A stretch of 64,000 bases of DNA from Ascoidea rubescens DSM 1968 (Eukaryota; Ascomycota; Saccharomycetes; Ascoideales; Ascoideaceae), in contig NW_017962913.1 in NCBI RefSeq assembly GCF_001661345.1, positions 2,740,694 through 2,804,693 of the forward strand, in the 5' to 3' direction. The notes below the pieces were generated by a model that had not been told where the DNA came from, did no database searches, and worked only from the letters and a program-made list of their open reading frames with translations. This document shows, one piece after another, positions 41,212 to 50,643 of this stretch; the first letter of the stretch is position 1; each line of letters starts with the position of its first letter. The translations under genes were made by a program, and so were the position numbers.

Positions 41212-42336
41212 TCATAATGGAGGAAAAAATTCACGAGGTTTTTCAAATATACCCTTTGATTTTGAGCTCAATAGTTTATAATCTGTCTCTAATTGATTGG
41301 AATATCTTTTTCTGTTTCCTTTATATCCTAAACCAGAGTCTAAGCCATCTAAATGCTCTTTTGCAATTTCTGCCAAACCCTCGATGAAAACACTATCACC
41401 ATTTAGTGATTGGCATCTTTTGACTTTATGGCGATGTTCTGGTTTGAGTGAATCCATTAGTTCAATATCAATTTCATATAATGTTTCAATATGATCTGAA
41501 GTAAATGTAATTGGGACAATAACCACACCGTCGTACATTTCAGCAAATGTTGATATGTATTTATGAGTAGATGGGCCTAACCAAAGATTGGCTGGTCCAC
41601 CCTCTTGCGATTGCCAGCATAACCTATAAGGATTAGAAAATTTTAATTCTTTCATTACTCCTTGAACTGATGCATCAACTTCTGCTTCATAATGATCACC
41701 TTTATTGACCGAATTAATAATAATTGCATGAGCAGAGAATACAATCAATACATTTTTTGGGTCTCTAACTATTCCTTCATTTAAAAACTCGTAAATTTTA
41801 TTATTGATTAAGTTTGCAAAAGCTTTGCAAAACAAAATATTAGCTGGCCATCTATCAATCAATGACCAAGAAACTTGGTTGTACGGATCAAATTTTACCG
41901 ATTGACGATATAATTCGTTGATACTAGAACCACTGGTATGATAACAGAATTGCTGGAACTGAGAGAATGCCACTGCTTTAGTAACACCCTTATCTAATAA
42001 ATCAACAAGAGAGTCTTCTGTTAATGGATAAGCGTATCTAAACATGACGTAAGGTAAATGTGGAGCAGTTGAAGGATGAGTTTTATCTAAAATTTTGCAA
42101 ACATTCTCTACTTGATAATTTGACCATTTTAATATAGGCGAACCACCACCAATCATATCATATTTCTTTTTGACACCAGGAGCTCTCATCTTTGCTAATA
42201 TCTTAGCAAGCTGAGGTTGAAAGGGCCCCATTGGCATCATATCAGAATCTGAAAAAATCTTTCGAAGATACTCATAGGTATCTTTTGAATCAGATGGACC
42301 TCCCATATTGAGGAAAACTATAGCAGTGCCGGTCAT
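41212..42336 (-). CDS. HEM15: Divergent ferrochelatase-like protein lacking a presequence
   Basis: Ferrochelatase inserts iron into protoporphyrin in the mitochondrial matrix. The 374 residues align along yeast Hem15: GTAIVFLNMGGPSD, IGGGSPILKWSNYQ, VMFRYAYPLTE, SSINELYRQ, SWSLIDRWPAN, TSDHIETLYEIDIEL and CQSLNGDSVFIEGLAEIAKEH. The metal-site His is kept (FSAH, H203), as is the Glu of DHIETL (E284). Unusual points: the first ATG starts right at the catalytic domain, with no targeting sequence; FSAHSLPMDVVN is FSAHAIIINSVN here; and SQYPHFSYSTTGSS is SQFQQFCYHTSGSS. The frame continues upstream, without ATG, through a presequence-like stretch to a TAG near 42405. It could be an active but diverged enzyme, a paralogue with another role, or a decaying copy. 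Confidence 0.8.
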   Translation of the reverse strand: MTGTAIVFLNMGGPSDSKDTYEYLRKIFSDSDMMPMGPFQPQLAKILAKMRAPGVKKKYDMIGGGSPILKWSNYQVENVCKILDKTHPSTAPHLPYVMFRYAYPLTEDSLVDLLDKGVTKAVAFSQFQQFCYHTSGSSINELYRQSVKFDPYNQVSWSLIDRWPANILFCKAFANLINNKIYEFLNEGIVRDPKNVLIVFSAHAIIINSVNKGDHYEAEVDASVQGVMKELKFSNPYRLCWQSQEGGPANLWLGPSTHKYISTFAEMYDGVVIVPITFTSDHIETLYEIDIELMDSLKPEHRHKVKRCQSLNGDSVFIEGLAEIAKEHLDGLDSGLGYKGNRKRYSNQLETDYKLLSSKSKGIFEKPREFFPPL

Positions 42337-42410
42337 TTTGAGATATCGATGTGATAAAATGATACTTTTGAAGGATATGAACTGTAGGATTGAAGAAAAT
42401 CGCTAGACAT
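42333..42410 (-). other. Upstream ORF of 25 codons ending on the ferrochelatase start
   Basis: An ATG at 42408-42410 opens a 25-residue frame beginning MSSDFLQSYSS. Its TGA overlaps the main start codon as ATGA. It is the first ATG upstream of the CDS, so ribosomes scanning a longer leader would meet it first. It may regulate translation by termination and reinitiation, or it may be what is left of a presequence separated from the CDS by a frame change. Confidence 0.45.
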
Positions 42411-42937
42411 TTATGCCTTTTTATATTTTTTTTAGCCACTAATCAGACTAATTTGCACCTTATTATTCTCTAAAGTTTTAAGATGGTTATATTTATTGAA
42501 ATCACAGTAATGATTCGACGTTAATTCAAAAAAAAATTGCCACTATTAAGAACTGTATTAACTGCTCTGATCAAATATTATTGTCCGACATCTCCATTAC
42601 AATCGATCAGATATAAAATGGTATAAACATGGTTTTAAAATAACCAATTAATAGAACCGATTATTCATTTACACTTCTTTATATTTGAAGTTGAAGTTTA
42701 AACAATAAAAGGCTTGACGGGTCTAATGCACGACATGCAAATTAACACAAAGAATGCATTATCTAACATATTTCCTAAAACGTTTTTATTTTTTTTTCTT
42801 GATGAGAAAAAATTTAGTTTATCAATTTTCTATTGAAATAAAATGCATTAATTATCTATAAATGTCTCATAGTGGTGAATGAACTTGTTAAAAATCCCAG
42901 CAGAGTAAAGGGGAAAATAAAGAGTAAGATAAGACTT
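42337..42937. other. Ferrochelatase upstream region and LCCL gene 3' flank
   Basis: Apart from the small upstream frame at 42333-42410, no gene is seen. The sequence is AT-rich, with a short CATGCA motif near 42733. The last 100 bases before 42938 are likely terminator sequence of the LCCL gene. Confidence 0.4.
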
Positions 42938-45253
42938 TTATGTTACACCACTTGCAGGAGGAACAAAATTTCCACTTGGCCACTTTAATAGCCCTGCTTT
43001 AGTATAGTCGCCAGTAATCAGTCTATCGATTTTCTTTGTAGCTTTTCCGACTCTCAAGTACAAAGAAATATCACCATTATCGTCTGTGAATTTTCCCAAC
43101 TGTTTTTGAACTAGAAGATTTAAGTCAGAATTTGTGGTAATAAGTTGTTCGAAGTCAATTGCAATTTCAGCGCCTCTATATCTCTCAATATCGTTAATTA
43201 ATAAAGAATAACCGTCTAGCATATCATCAGGAGAAACAATTTCACCATCTATTATATTTGATTTTTGCTTTGTAACGTTTTGCCAACTTAGAATTTTAGT
43301 TTCTTTGTCAAAGGAGATAAAGCCTGGAGGTTTCAAATCCTCTATATTTGATGGGTCTAGTCTTCTTAGGGCCTTTGAAGTTTCAACAATTGAGGCAAAA
43401 TTCCAACGAGCTACACCGGATATCAATAGCCCTAGTAAAATACCTTGAAAAAGCATTGCAGATAAATTTTTAGTTGCGGTGCCTGGAATCAATAGGATAC
43501 CTAGTATATAGTGATGAATTCTTAGAGTTAAACCGGATAAGCTTGCTAAAAAGATCAAGGCTATTACAAAGATGAAGTAGATGGATAGATATTTTCTAAA
43601 TTTGCCCGATTTCCAAAGAACGTAAGCTTGGATGAAGATACAAGTTATAATAACTAAAAAAATCGAGCCAACAGCAAAGATTGAGCCAGGCTGTTCTTTT
43701 AGGTCATCGATTGTCAATCTATCAACGGGTAGTCTATCAAAGGTTATGTTATTCATTATGCCTAACCAAAACAAGGGATACCAGATGAACAGTTTAGCTA
43801 GGGGAGAAGTCTGGTTGTTTAGAGTTTTTGATATTGAGGAGTGCCATAAAGTGTAGAGAACAAAACCTAGGGGTAATAGTCTTTGAAAGCCCATTGAGAT
43901 TAGAGAAGGTAGACTATCAGGATCTTGAGGGTTAATGGTTAGGGGAGGATCTAACGATAATAAAACAGTCCAAAATGAAGTTATAGAGATGATCCAAAAA
44001 GATAGTAAACCATTACAAAAAAACATTATTGGTAAACCTAATAGGATGTTTATAAATAAAAGAGATAGTCTGTAATCATAACAGCCTGAGACCAAAGCTG
44101 GTAGGTTTTTAAAGATGTAAGAAGATGGAAAAAAGGTATTGAAAGGTATCGAGTTGTCAACAGAAGAAAAAGCAGCTTTAGTTGATGGGAAGTTTTGCTG
44201 AGATCCAATGAAGGATAGTTTTGCACAACCACCAAAGAAGGGGGAGATGACGCCAGCATGGACAGCAGCACCACAAGGGTAAGAATCTGCTCTATAAGGG
44301 AGAGATAAGTTATTGTTATCATTATTGTTATCATTATCATTATCGTTATCGCTATTATTGTCGTTATCATTATCGTTATTATTTGTATTTTGGGAGGGTA
44401 GTTTGCCTCCACCTATAAAGAAGCCTCTGTATTTGATATCTTGATCACCGACAGGGATTGAGGAATAAGTCCAACTTGAACGATCACATAGGGCAGGGCA
44501 TTTGAAGATGATATCTCTATTATCAAAGGGGGAACACAAGTTTGCGTTGATTCCACAATAGGAATTTTTGCCCTTCCATATTGATTTTTGATTCAAGCAG
44601 GAAAAGGATATTATATTTTCTTTGTCATTGTTATCGTAGTAATATGGCGATTTGATTAAACTTTGGAACAAAATTAAAGAGAAAATCAAAAGCCAGCCAA
44701 ATAAGTAGATTAGTAGTAAGTTTATCTTGAATTTTTTGGATAAAGAGTTGGAAAAGTAGAAAGGGAGATTGTCTAATTTTTTCAAGTAATAAGAGTTGAA
44801 TTTAAATGGGATATCAGAGGGATTCTCTGGGCCATACCATAGTTTATAGAAAAAGAAAGAAAATTTATTTTTAAAAGAGTTTTGGCCAGTATTAATGTTA
44901 ATGTTATTAAGACTATGATTATGATTGTGATTAATGTTGTTGTTAATCATGAAATCATTTTCGTTTGAAAAGTTTTCGTCATCATTATAGTTACTATTGT
45001 GGGTGCTGTTATCGGTGTAAATAGTAGAATTTAGATTTGACATTTCAAAGTTATTCAAATTAGTATCTGAATTGCTATTGAGATTGTGATCAAAATGATT
45101 GTGGGAATCATTTATGGAAGAAGAAATAGAGTTTCTGAAAAAAGAAGAGGCAGTGGAAACCAACGAAGAGGTAGTGGATATGTTGTCGCTGTTATTGTTT
45201 AGATTGGAAGGAGAGGGAGGAAATTTAAAATTAGAAGTGACTTTGAGATCCAT
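42938..45253 (-). CDS. Fungal LCCL-domain polytopic membrane protein
   Basis: A 771-residue protein. Residues 1-135 are Asn/Ser-rich and probably cytosolic. LWYGPENPSD is a family landmark, and the first membrane helix lies at about 180-200. An extracytosolic Cys-rich part follows: FSCLNQKSIWKGKNSYCGIN, KCPALCDRSSW. The LCCL signature comes next (YPCGAAVHAGVISPFFGGC), with an Asp/Asn insertion just before it. Eight or nine membrane helices cover about 390-650. A hydrophilic C-terminal domain ends the chain. LCCL membrane proteins are widespread in filamentous fungi and many yeasts, with unknown function; I recall none in S. cerevisiae. Start ATG at 45251-45253. The gene is divergent from the phosphatase gene. 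Confidence 0.83.
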   Translation of the reverse strand: MDLKVTSNFKFPPSPSNLNNNSDNISTTSSLVSTASSFFRNSISSSINDSHNHFDHNLNSNSDTNLNNFEMSNLNSTIYTDNSTHNSNYNDDENFSNENDFMINNNINHNHNHSLNNININTGQNSFKNKFSFFFYKLWYGPENPSDIPFKFNSYYLKKLDNLPFYFSNSLSKKFKINLLLIYLFGWLLIFSLILFQSLIKSPYYYDNNDKENIISFSCLNQKSIWKGKNSYCGINANLCSPFDNRDIIFKCPALCDRSSWTYSSIPVGDQDIKYRGFFIGGGKLPSQNTNNNDNDNDNNSDNDNDNDNNNDNNNLSLPYRADSYPCGAAVHAGVISPFFGGCAKLSFIGSQQNFPSTKAAFSSVDNSIPFNTFFPSSYIFKNLPALVSGCYDYRLSLLFINILLGLPIMFFCNGLLSFWIISITSFWTVLLSLDPPLTINPQDPDSLPSLISMGFQRLLPLGFVLYTLWHSSISKTLNNQTSPLAKLFIWYPLFWLGIMNNITFDRLPVDRLTIDDLKEQPGSIFAVGSIFLVIITCIFIQAYVLWKSGKFRKYLSIYFIFVIALIFLASLSGLTLRIHHYILGILLIPGTATKNLSAMLFQGILLGLLISGVARWNFASIVETSKALRRLDPSNIEDLKPPGFISFDKETKILSWQNVTKQKSNIIDGEIVSPDDMLDGYSLLINDIERYRGAEIAIDFEQLITTNSDLNLLVQKQLGKFTDDNGDISLYLRVGKATKKIDRLITGDYTKAGLLKWPSGNFVPPASGVT

Positions 45254-46036
45254 ATTGGAAGAGGATAATTGGAGTGAAAGCGATATTGAGAGCAGCTAGA
45301 GAAAAGAAGAGTTAAAAAGCGAAAGACTGGACCAGAGACCAAAGGATTAAGAGCTAAAATTTAGATCTAAAGTGTTTCTTTTTCGGGTACTTGCTGGGAG
45401 ACATGAACAACAGGCGTGGGACCAGTAGGAACAACAGGAAGGGGGTGCTGGAATGGCAGTAGTAGTGGGAGATGCTGGTGCTGGCGAGAAGAATGCTGGT
45501 GGAGCTGGTGACAGCTTTGGTAGCAGTGCTGGTGAAAAGCTCCAAAAGAACCACCTTCAAAGCTGCAGCCCGGAATTATGTCGGAATTATGTCGGAACTA
45601 TGTCGAAACTTGCTCAAAACGCCTTGGCACGCAATATACCGTATCATACTGCACTGATCAGCACAGCATCCACACTGCTGGAGCCGGACCCAAACCTCTG
45701 GGTTGCGCTCTGAAAACGGTCTTTTCCTGAGTCTAGTCTTCTGTGTGCTGCTGCAGCTTCTGTCTTTCTCCACGTATGAAGGCACAAACAACGCAAATTT
45801 CCTGTATAACTACGCATCCTTATGCAGTAGCTGCGCTATGACGTTACGCAGTCACGGGCTCCGCGCGGCAACGTAATTTGTTTACGCTTCGGGTCGAGTT
45901 TGGATTTGCTGTGAGCGAAAAGACTGAAATATAAGACGTTTTTTCCTGAGGCCTCCTTTGCGACTTCTCAAGTGTATCAGACCTTGTATCGAACTCGAAT
46001 CTCTTCCACTGTTTCTCGACCAGAGCAAGCTCTACC
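45254..46036. promoter_or_regulatory. Divergent promoter of the LCCL and PTP genes, GC-rich
   Basis: No gene is supported. A GC-rich island spans about 45440-45900. It includes TGACGTTACG near 45838 and CAACGTAA near 45869, CRE/Yap-like motifs related to those in the MYO2/SNC promoter, and TACGCA/ATGCAG motifs near 45810. Short frames in it were rejected. Confidence 0.5.
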
Positions 46037-48844
46037 ATGATTTCTGTTTCTTCTGCTACTTCTACTCCCACTGCCACGCCCTTCGAAAAGACCTTTGACT
46101 GGAACTTGTCATCTAACGCCTCCTCCAACTCTGCCTGTCCTGTCTCCTCCAATCCCACTCTCAACAACATCAGCTCTATCGGCAGCATAAACAGCTTGCC
46201 CAACATCAGCCCAAAGAGCCCCCAAAATGACACTGAGTCTCCCAAGAAAATACACACTCTTAACACCATCAACAGGTCTTCGCCTGTGAACAACTACAAC
46301 TACTCGCTCTCCTTGAATCTCAATAACTCGCTTAATAATCCTCTCACCACCACAAGAAAGTTGAAACAGTTGCAAAGAAACAACAGCACCAACAGCATCC
46401 ACACCATCCACGACGTCTGCAACATTCCAAATTTCAATAACAATGCCAACTTCACCAACAATGTCGCCCAAAAACCCCATAATAACCTGTTAAAGTACAA
46501 ATTGCATCCAAATACCAAAACCATTACGATTTCCCAACTAGCTACTTACTTGGACCAGAAAAACTTAATTTATACCGATTTAAACTCGCTTAAAATCTTG
46601 TCAAATTTATTGATATTGGACACAAGATCCTTTAACGACTATTCAAATTCAAGGATCAAAAATTCCTTAAATTTCTCCTTGCCAACTACTCTACTAAAAA
46701 GACCAAATTTTAACTTGAAGAGGTCTATTGACAGCTTGGGTAATTATGAAAAATCAATCTTTGACTATTTTTTAAATAACGATATCATTAACAACAACTC
46801 TATTGAACTAAATTCAAATAGTAAATTACCAAAAGGTCCAACTGGTTTGCCCTGTGTAATTCTCTATGACTCCAACTCAATAATATCCCTGACTAGTAAA
46901 AACAACGACAACACTAATAACAAAAACAATAACGAAAACTCACCATTAACTTCCTCTTTAACTCTATCTTGCATGTCCTTAAAATTCTTAAACAAAAATG
47001 CTTGGAATGCTCCGGTTTTTGTACTACAAGGTGGTTTCACCTCCTTTACTAAAAATTTCCCAAATCTAATCGATAAAAGCCCTTTAAACCAGCTAATATC
47101 AAACCCAAGCTCCATCCCGACCAACTTCACTCACAACCTCAACCCTTCAAACAACAACAACAAAATAAAAAACTTTTTTAATTTCAACAATATCAATAAC
47201 AAAAAACTAAATAAACCCAATAACATCAAAAACAATAACAACCTAAATCTAAACTTAAACCTAAATCTAAACTGCAACGTTCAAAATAAAAACTCGTCCT
47301 TTCCAAACACTCTCATATATAAATCAAATAAAATATCTCCTGCTCTATCTGGCTTCAAACTACCTCCTTCATCTTGTCAGCCAACCTTCAAAATAAGACA
47401 AAATGAAGAACCTTGCCAAAATTTTAATCTATTTAACGAAATTAACAACAACAAAATCAACCAAATTAACTCAATTAACAACAATAACAATGGCTTCTTT
47501 GATCTAGATTCGATTCAAAACATAAACTCGGATTACTTCAAACTATTAAACTATGACCTAATCAAAAAAAATTCAATCCCCTTGAATATCTTTCCAATTT
47601 GGCTATCAAATTTACTATCCAAAAATTCAATTCAAATTTCAAACAACCTAACAAACTGCTTTGACCAGTTGGAATATAACGAAAAAATTAGACTAAATAA
47701 TGCTTTATCTCTCGATAACAATAAAAACCCAAATGACAAGGACTGTCTACAAATATCCTCAGGTCTCGAACTAGGCTCAAAAAATAGATATAAAGATATC
47801 ATCCCTTACGAAAATACTAGGGTCAAATTGTCAAATGCGAAAAATGATTCAGACTATATCAACGCCTCTTATTTATCCTCCTTTTTTTCACAAAATAAAT
47901 ACATCGCCACTCAAGGCCCTCTAAGCACTACTATAGCTGATTTTTGGGAAATGATTATTAACCACAAATCACCTTTAATTATATCCCTAACTTCTCAATT
48001 CGAAGATAATAGAGAAAAATGTTCAAATTATTGGAAAAATGCAACTTATTCCGATAATGGTACTTTAAAAGTCCATCTTATCGAAGAAATCAATGTGTCA
48101 GATTTAATTAATGATCAAAATTTTACTGAAAATTTTATTACAAATAACAATGATAATGACCATAATGATATAACTAATTTTATTAAAAACTCTTCGATCA
48201 TTATTAGAAGAATTCAAGTTCAATTAGATGATTCACCTGAACATCAAGTATTACAATTACAAGTCGAGTCTTGGCCTGATTACGGAACTTTTGATAAATA
48301 CGATGATCTACTAACCTTAATCTATTTCGAAAGATTAATTACAACAAATTATTCAAATTTAACAAATGAAAATCCTCCAATTGTTGTTCATTGTTCTGCT
48401 GGTTGTGGTAGAACTGGTACTTTTTGTACAATTGATTCAACTATTGATTATATCATAAATCATCCAAATAATGACAATACTAATAATGATAATACTACTA
48501 CCACCAATAATAACAATAATACTAATAATGACGACAGAAAGAATGGTACTAATATCACCAGCAATACTAATACCAGCAATACTGATACCAGTACTAACAA
48601 TCCTCCAAATAGCAATCATGATCCAGTTTTTGATATTGTTGATTTATTTAGGAATCAAAGGGTTTCAATGGTTCAAACATTAAAGCAATATCTATTAATC
48701 TATGATACTTTGATTGTTTATTATAGCTATAAAAATAGCCATAAATTAGAAATTTTCGATAATATTGCTAAAAAATTAGAGATTTTTCAAAAATATTTTA
48801 AAAAAATTGATAATATTTCCAAGAAAGTTTCAACTTCAAATTAA
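46037..48844 (+). CDS. Rhodanese-PTP protein tyrosine phosphatase (Ptp2/Ptp3 type, MAPK regulator)
   Basis: Ptp2 and Ptp3 dephosphorylate Hog1, Fus3 and other MAP kinases. The 935 residues from the ATG at 46037 have a Ser/Thr/Asn-rich start and a rhodanese-like domain at about 165-345 (LLILDTRSFNDYSNSRIKNS). A long Asn-rich linker follows, then a PTP domain from about 540. It shows NRYKDIIPYENTRVKL, DYINASYLSSF, YIATQGPLSTTIADFWEMI, the WPD loop SWPDYGTFDKYDD and the catalytic HCSAGCGRTGTFCTIDS. About 45 Asn/Thr-rich residues are inserted after the catalytic loop helix, before the Q-loop region RNQRVSMVQTLKQYLLIYD. All catalytic motifs look intact. Orthology to PTP2 versus PTP3 is not decided. 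Confidence 0.92.
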   Translation: MISVSSATSTPTATPFEKTFDWNLSSNASSNSACPVSSNPTLNNISSIGSINSLPNISPKSPQNDTESPKKIHTLNTINRSSPVNNYNYSLSLNLNNSLNNPLTTTRKLKQLQRNNSTNSIHTIHDVCNIPNFNNNANFTNNVAQKPHNNLLKYKLHPNTKTITISQLATYLDQKNLIYTDLNSLKILSNLLILDTRSFNDYSNSRIKNSLNFSLPTTLLKRPNFNLKRSIDSLGNYEKSIFDYFLNNDIINNNSIELNSNSKLPKGPTGLPCVILYDSNSIISLTSKNNDNTNNKNNNENSPLTSSLTLSCMSLKFLNKNAWNAPVFVLQGGFTSFTKNFPNLIDKSPLNQLISNPSSIPTNFTHNLNPSNNNNKIKNFFNFNNINNKKLNKPNNIKNNNNLNLNLNLNLNCNVQNKNSSFPNTLIYKSNKISPALSGFKLPPSSCQPTFKIRQNEEPCQNFNLFNEINNNKINQINSINNNNNGFFDLDSIQNINSDYFKLLNYDLIKKNSIPLNIFPIWLSNLLSKNSIQISNNLTNCFDQLEYNEKIRLNNALSLDNNKNPNDKDCLQISSGLELGSKNRYKDIIPYENTRVKLSNAKNDSDYINASYLSSFFSQNKYIATQGPLSTTIADFWEMIINHKSPLIISLTSQFEDNREKCSNYWKNATYSDNGTLKVHLIEEINVSDLINDQNFTENFITNNNDNDHNDITNFIKNSSIIIRRIQVQLDDSPEHQVLQLQVESWPDYGTFDKYDDLLTLIYFERLITTNYSNLTNENPPIVVHCSAGCGRTGTFCTIDSTIDYIINHPNNDNTNNDNTTTTNNNNNTNNDDRKNGTNITSNTNTSNTDTSTNNPPNSNHDPVFDIVDLFRNQRVSMVQTLKQYLLIYDTLIVYYSYKNSHKLEIFDNIAKKLEIFQKYFKKIDNISKKVSTSN

Positions 48845-49495
48845 TAAATAAATAAATAAATAAATTATATTATAAATCAAATCAAATCAAACCAAACTGA
48901 ATTACATTTTTATTTTCTTTTAATTCTTAAGATCTTACGCAACCATTACACTCATTTTTTATTTTCATTTCGAATTTTATAACTAAATATTTATAATTTA
49001 AATATTTAAAATAACTTGTTTTAATAACTTTATATTTTTAAACCTTGAAAAAATTATATTTTTTTCTAACTTTTATAACTTTACAACATCAATTTTTTTT
49101 ATTTTAATTTATTCATTTAATCATTGAAATTATTCAATCATTTAAGCACAAAAGACATTTACATTTACATTTTTTATCCTTAGAAGAATTTTTTTTCTTC
49201 TTGAACAATTATTGCTTTTAAACAGAATATTAAGTTTTCAATTCAACGATCATCTAAAATAAAACAAAAAAAAGAAACACTAATTATTCATTAAAATTTA
49301 AGCTTCAGTTTATTAATAATTCGGATCTTGTATATTTATTAGGTGAGAACATTACTGAAATTAATATTGCTCTTAACTTTATCATTTAATGACTTGGTAA
49401 CTTAATTATTGAAATTTGAACAAATCCAGTCGGGTTGGATAAAATTTGAATCAATTTGTATCAAAAATTATTAGAAATATAAAAAAGTAAGAGAG
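48845..49495. other. AT-rich spacer after the PTP gene
   Basis: No gene is seen. It starts with four or five AAAT/TAAA repeats directly after the stop and continues with T tracts and short direct repeats (ACATTTACATTTACATT near 49157). Transcription end of the PTP gene is likely here. Confidence 0.4.
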
Positions 49496-49855
49496 ATGAG
49501 GTATAAGAAAAAAGATTTTAAGAAAAGTGGTGTTCAAATTTTTTAACTTTTTATTTTTTTTATTTTTTTATTTTCGGTTTTCTTCTCAAATCTAATTTAA
49601 ATTTTCGTGAAATTATGGAACATATAATCTTATATAATTATCAATATTAATAATCCCAACGTTAAAGGACAAGAGAAGTGGTTCAACTGATTATAGGTTT
49701 AGTGAGTTGAATTGTTTTGTTCTTGATTGCTTTACTAAATTTTTTATAGAAAAGGTAAATACGGTCACATCATAGTTGCGAATTGGATCTCCAAATTTCA
49801 CGCAATTAGTTCACCCGATCCTAAACAGTCCAGCAAAGAAGAGAAGCAAGAGTAA
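49496..49855 (+). CDS. Possible tiny spliced gene (tentative)
   Basis: An open stretch at 49750-49855 reads KGKYGHIIVANWISKFHAI and ends EEKQE before TAA, with codon use unlike the AT-rich surroundings. It has no ATG in its own frame, which is closed just upstream. TTTACTAAAT and TATAG precede it as a weak branch and 3' splice site. A fitting donor is ATGAG at 49496-49500 followed by GTATAAG. Joining the two gives a 36-residue protein starting MRKGKYGH. I recognise no family. It may be a real micro-protein, the last exon of something larger, or chance. Confidence 0.25.
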
Positions 49856-50469
49856 ATAAGAATATTATGAGCTTATGCTATTAGCTTATGAACTTATCAG
49901 TACTTTCAAGGGACTTTAAATATTTGATAAACTACAAATTGAAATAGATTTTTTTTAATTTTTATCATTTAGAATCTGTAAAATCTTAAATTTCTGATTA
50001 TAAATATGAAAACAATTGAGCAGAAACCGGATATTATAGATATTATAGATATTATATGAAATGAGAGAGATAGCAAAAAAATTCATTAACCCAATAGTAG
50101 CTCATAAATTATGATAATTATGTTTATAACAATTAACGGGACTAGAATGCGTATTAGTATTAAAACCACAATAATTTCTTTTGACATTGATGCAATTGAA
50201 TGACAAGTCAATTGTGTCATTTGATTGAAGTAATACTTATCACATACATTTCAAGAGCGTTCTGATTGCTGAGATCAAGCTGATCAAACGAGACTTTATC
50301 GTGGCCTCCAGTGGCCCCCCAAAGGCCTGCTGGTCTATTTTATTCCCCCATCCAACTTGTGAAAAGAAATGTTAGCAAATAAAATACAAAACACAACACG
50401 CAATAAACAAAGAGACCTTACTTACTCCTGTTGAGAAACCTGTCCTCGCTCAAAACACAGATCGAGTTG
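49856..50469. other. Spacer before a small ORF
   Basis: No gene is seen. The sequence is AT-rich to about 50260, with TATTATAGATATTATAGATATTATA repeats near 50030-50056. A short GC-richer segment with GGCCTCCAGTGGCC (about 50310) then leads up to the small ORF. Confidence 0.35.
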
Positions 50470-50643
50470 ATGAATAACACAATGACTAGACGACAACAAG
50501 TTAGTATTGCTCACAATCGCACACAAACGAGCTCAACATCCACAAACATACCATATAGCAATCCTCCTAGCCCAAACATCTTGTGGTGGGAAAAGAGACA
50601 AGAGATAACAGCTCCACTCTTTGTATATCCGTCGCCGGATTGA
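50470..50643 (+). CDS. Small uncharacterised ORF, 57 residues
   Basis: It runs from an ATG at 50470 to a TGA at 50641-50643. The product starts MNNTMTRRQQVSIAHNR and ends with a Trp/Pro-rich segment, PNILWWEKRQEITAPLF. It has no signal or membrane segment. The base composition is richer in GC than the flanks, and a plausible promoter-like GC segment precedes it, which is the only support. I do not recognise it, and it could be non-coding. Confidence 0.35.
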   Translation: MNNTMTRRQQVSIAHNRTQTSSTSTNIPYSNPPSPNILWWEKRQEITAPLFVYPSPD

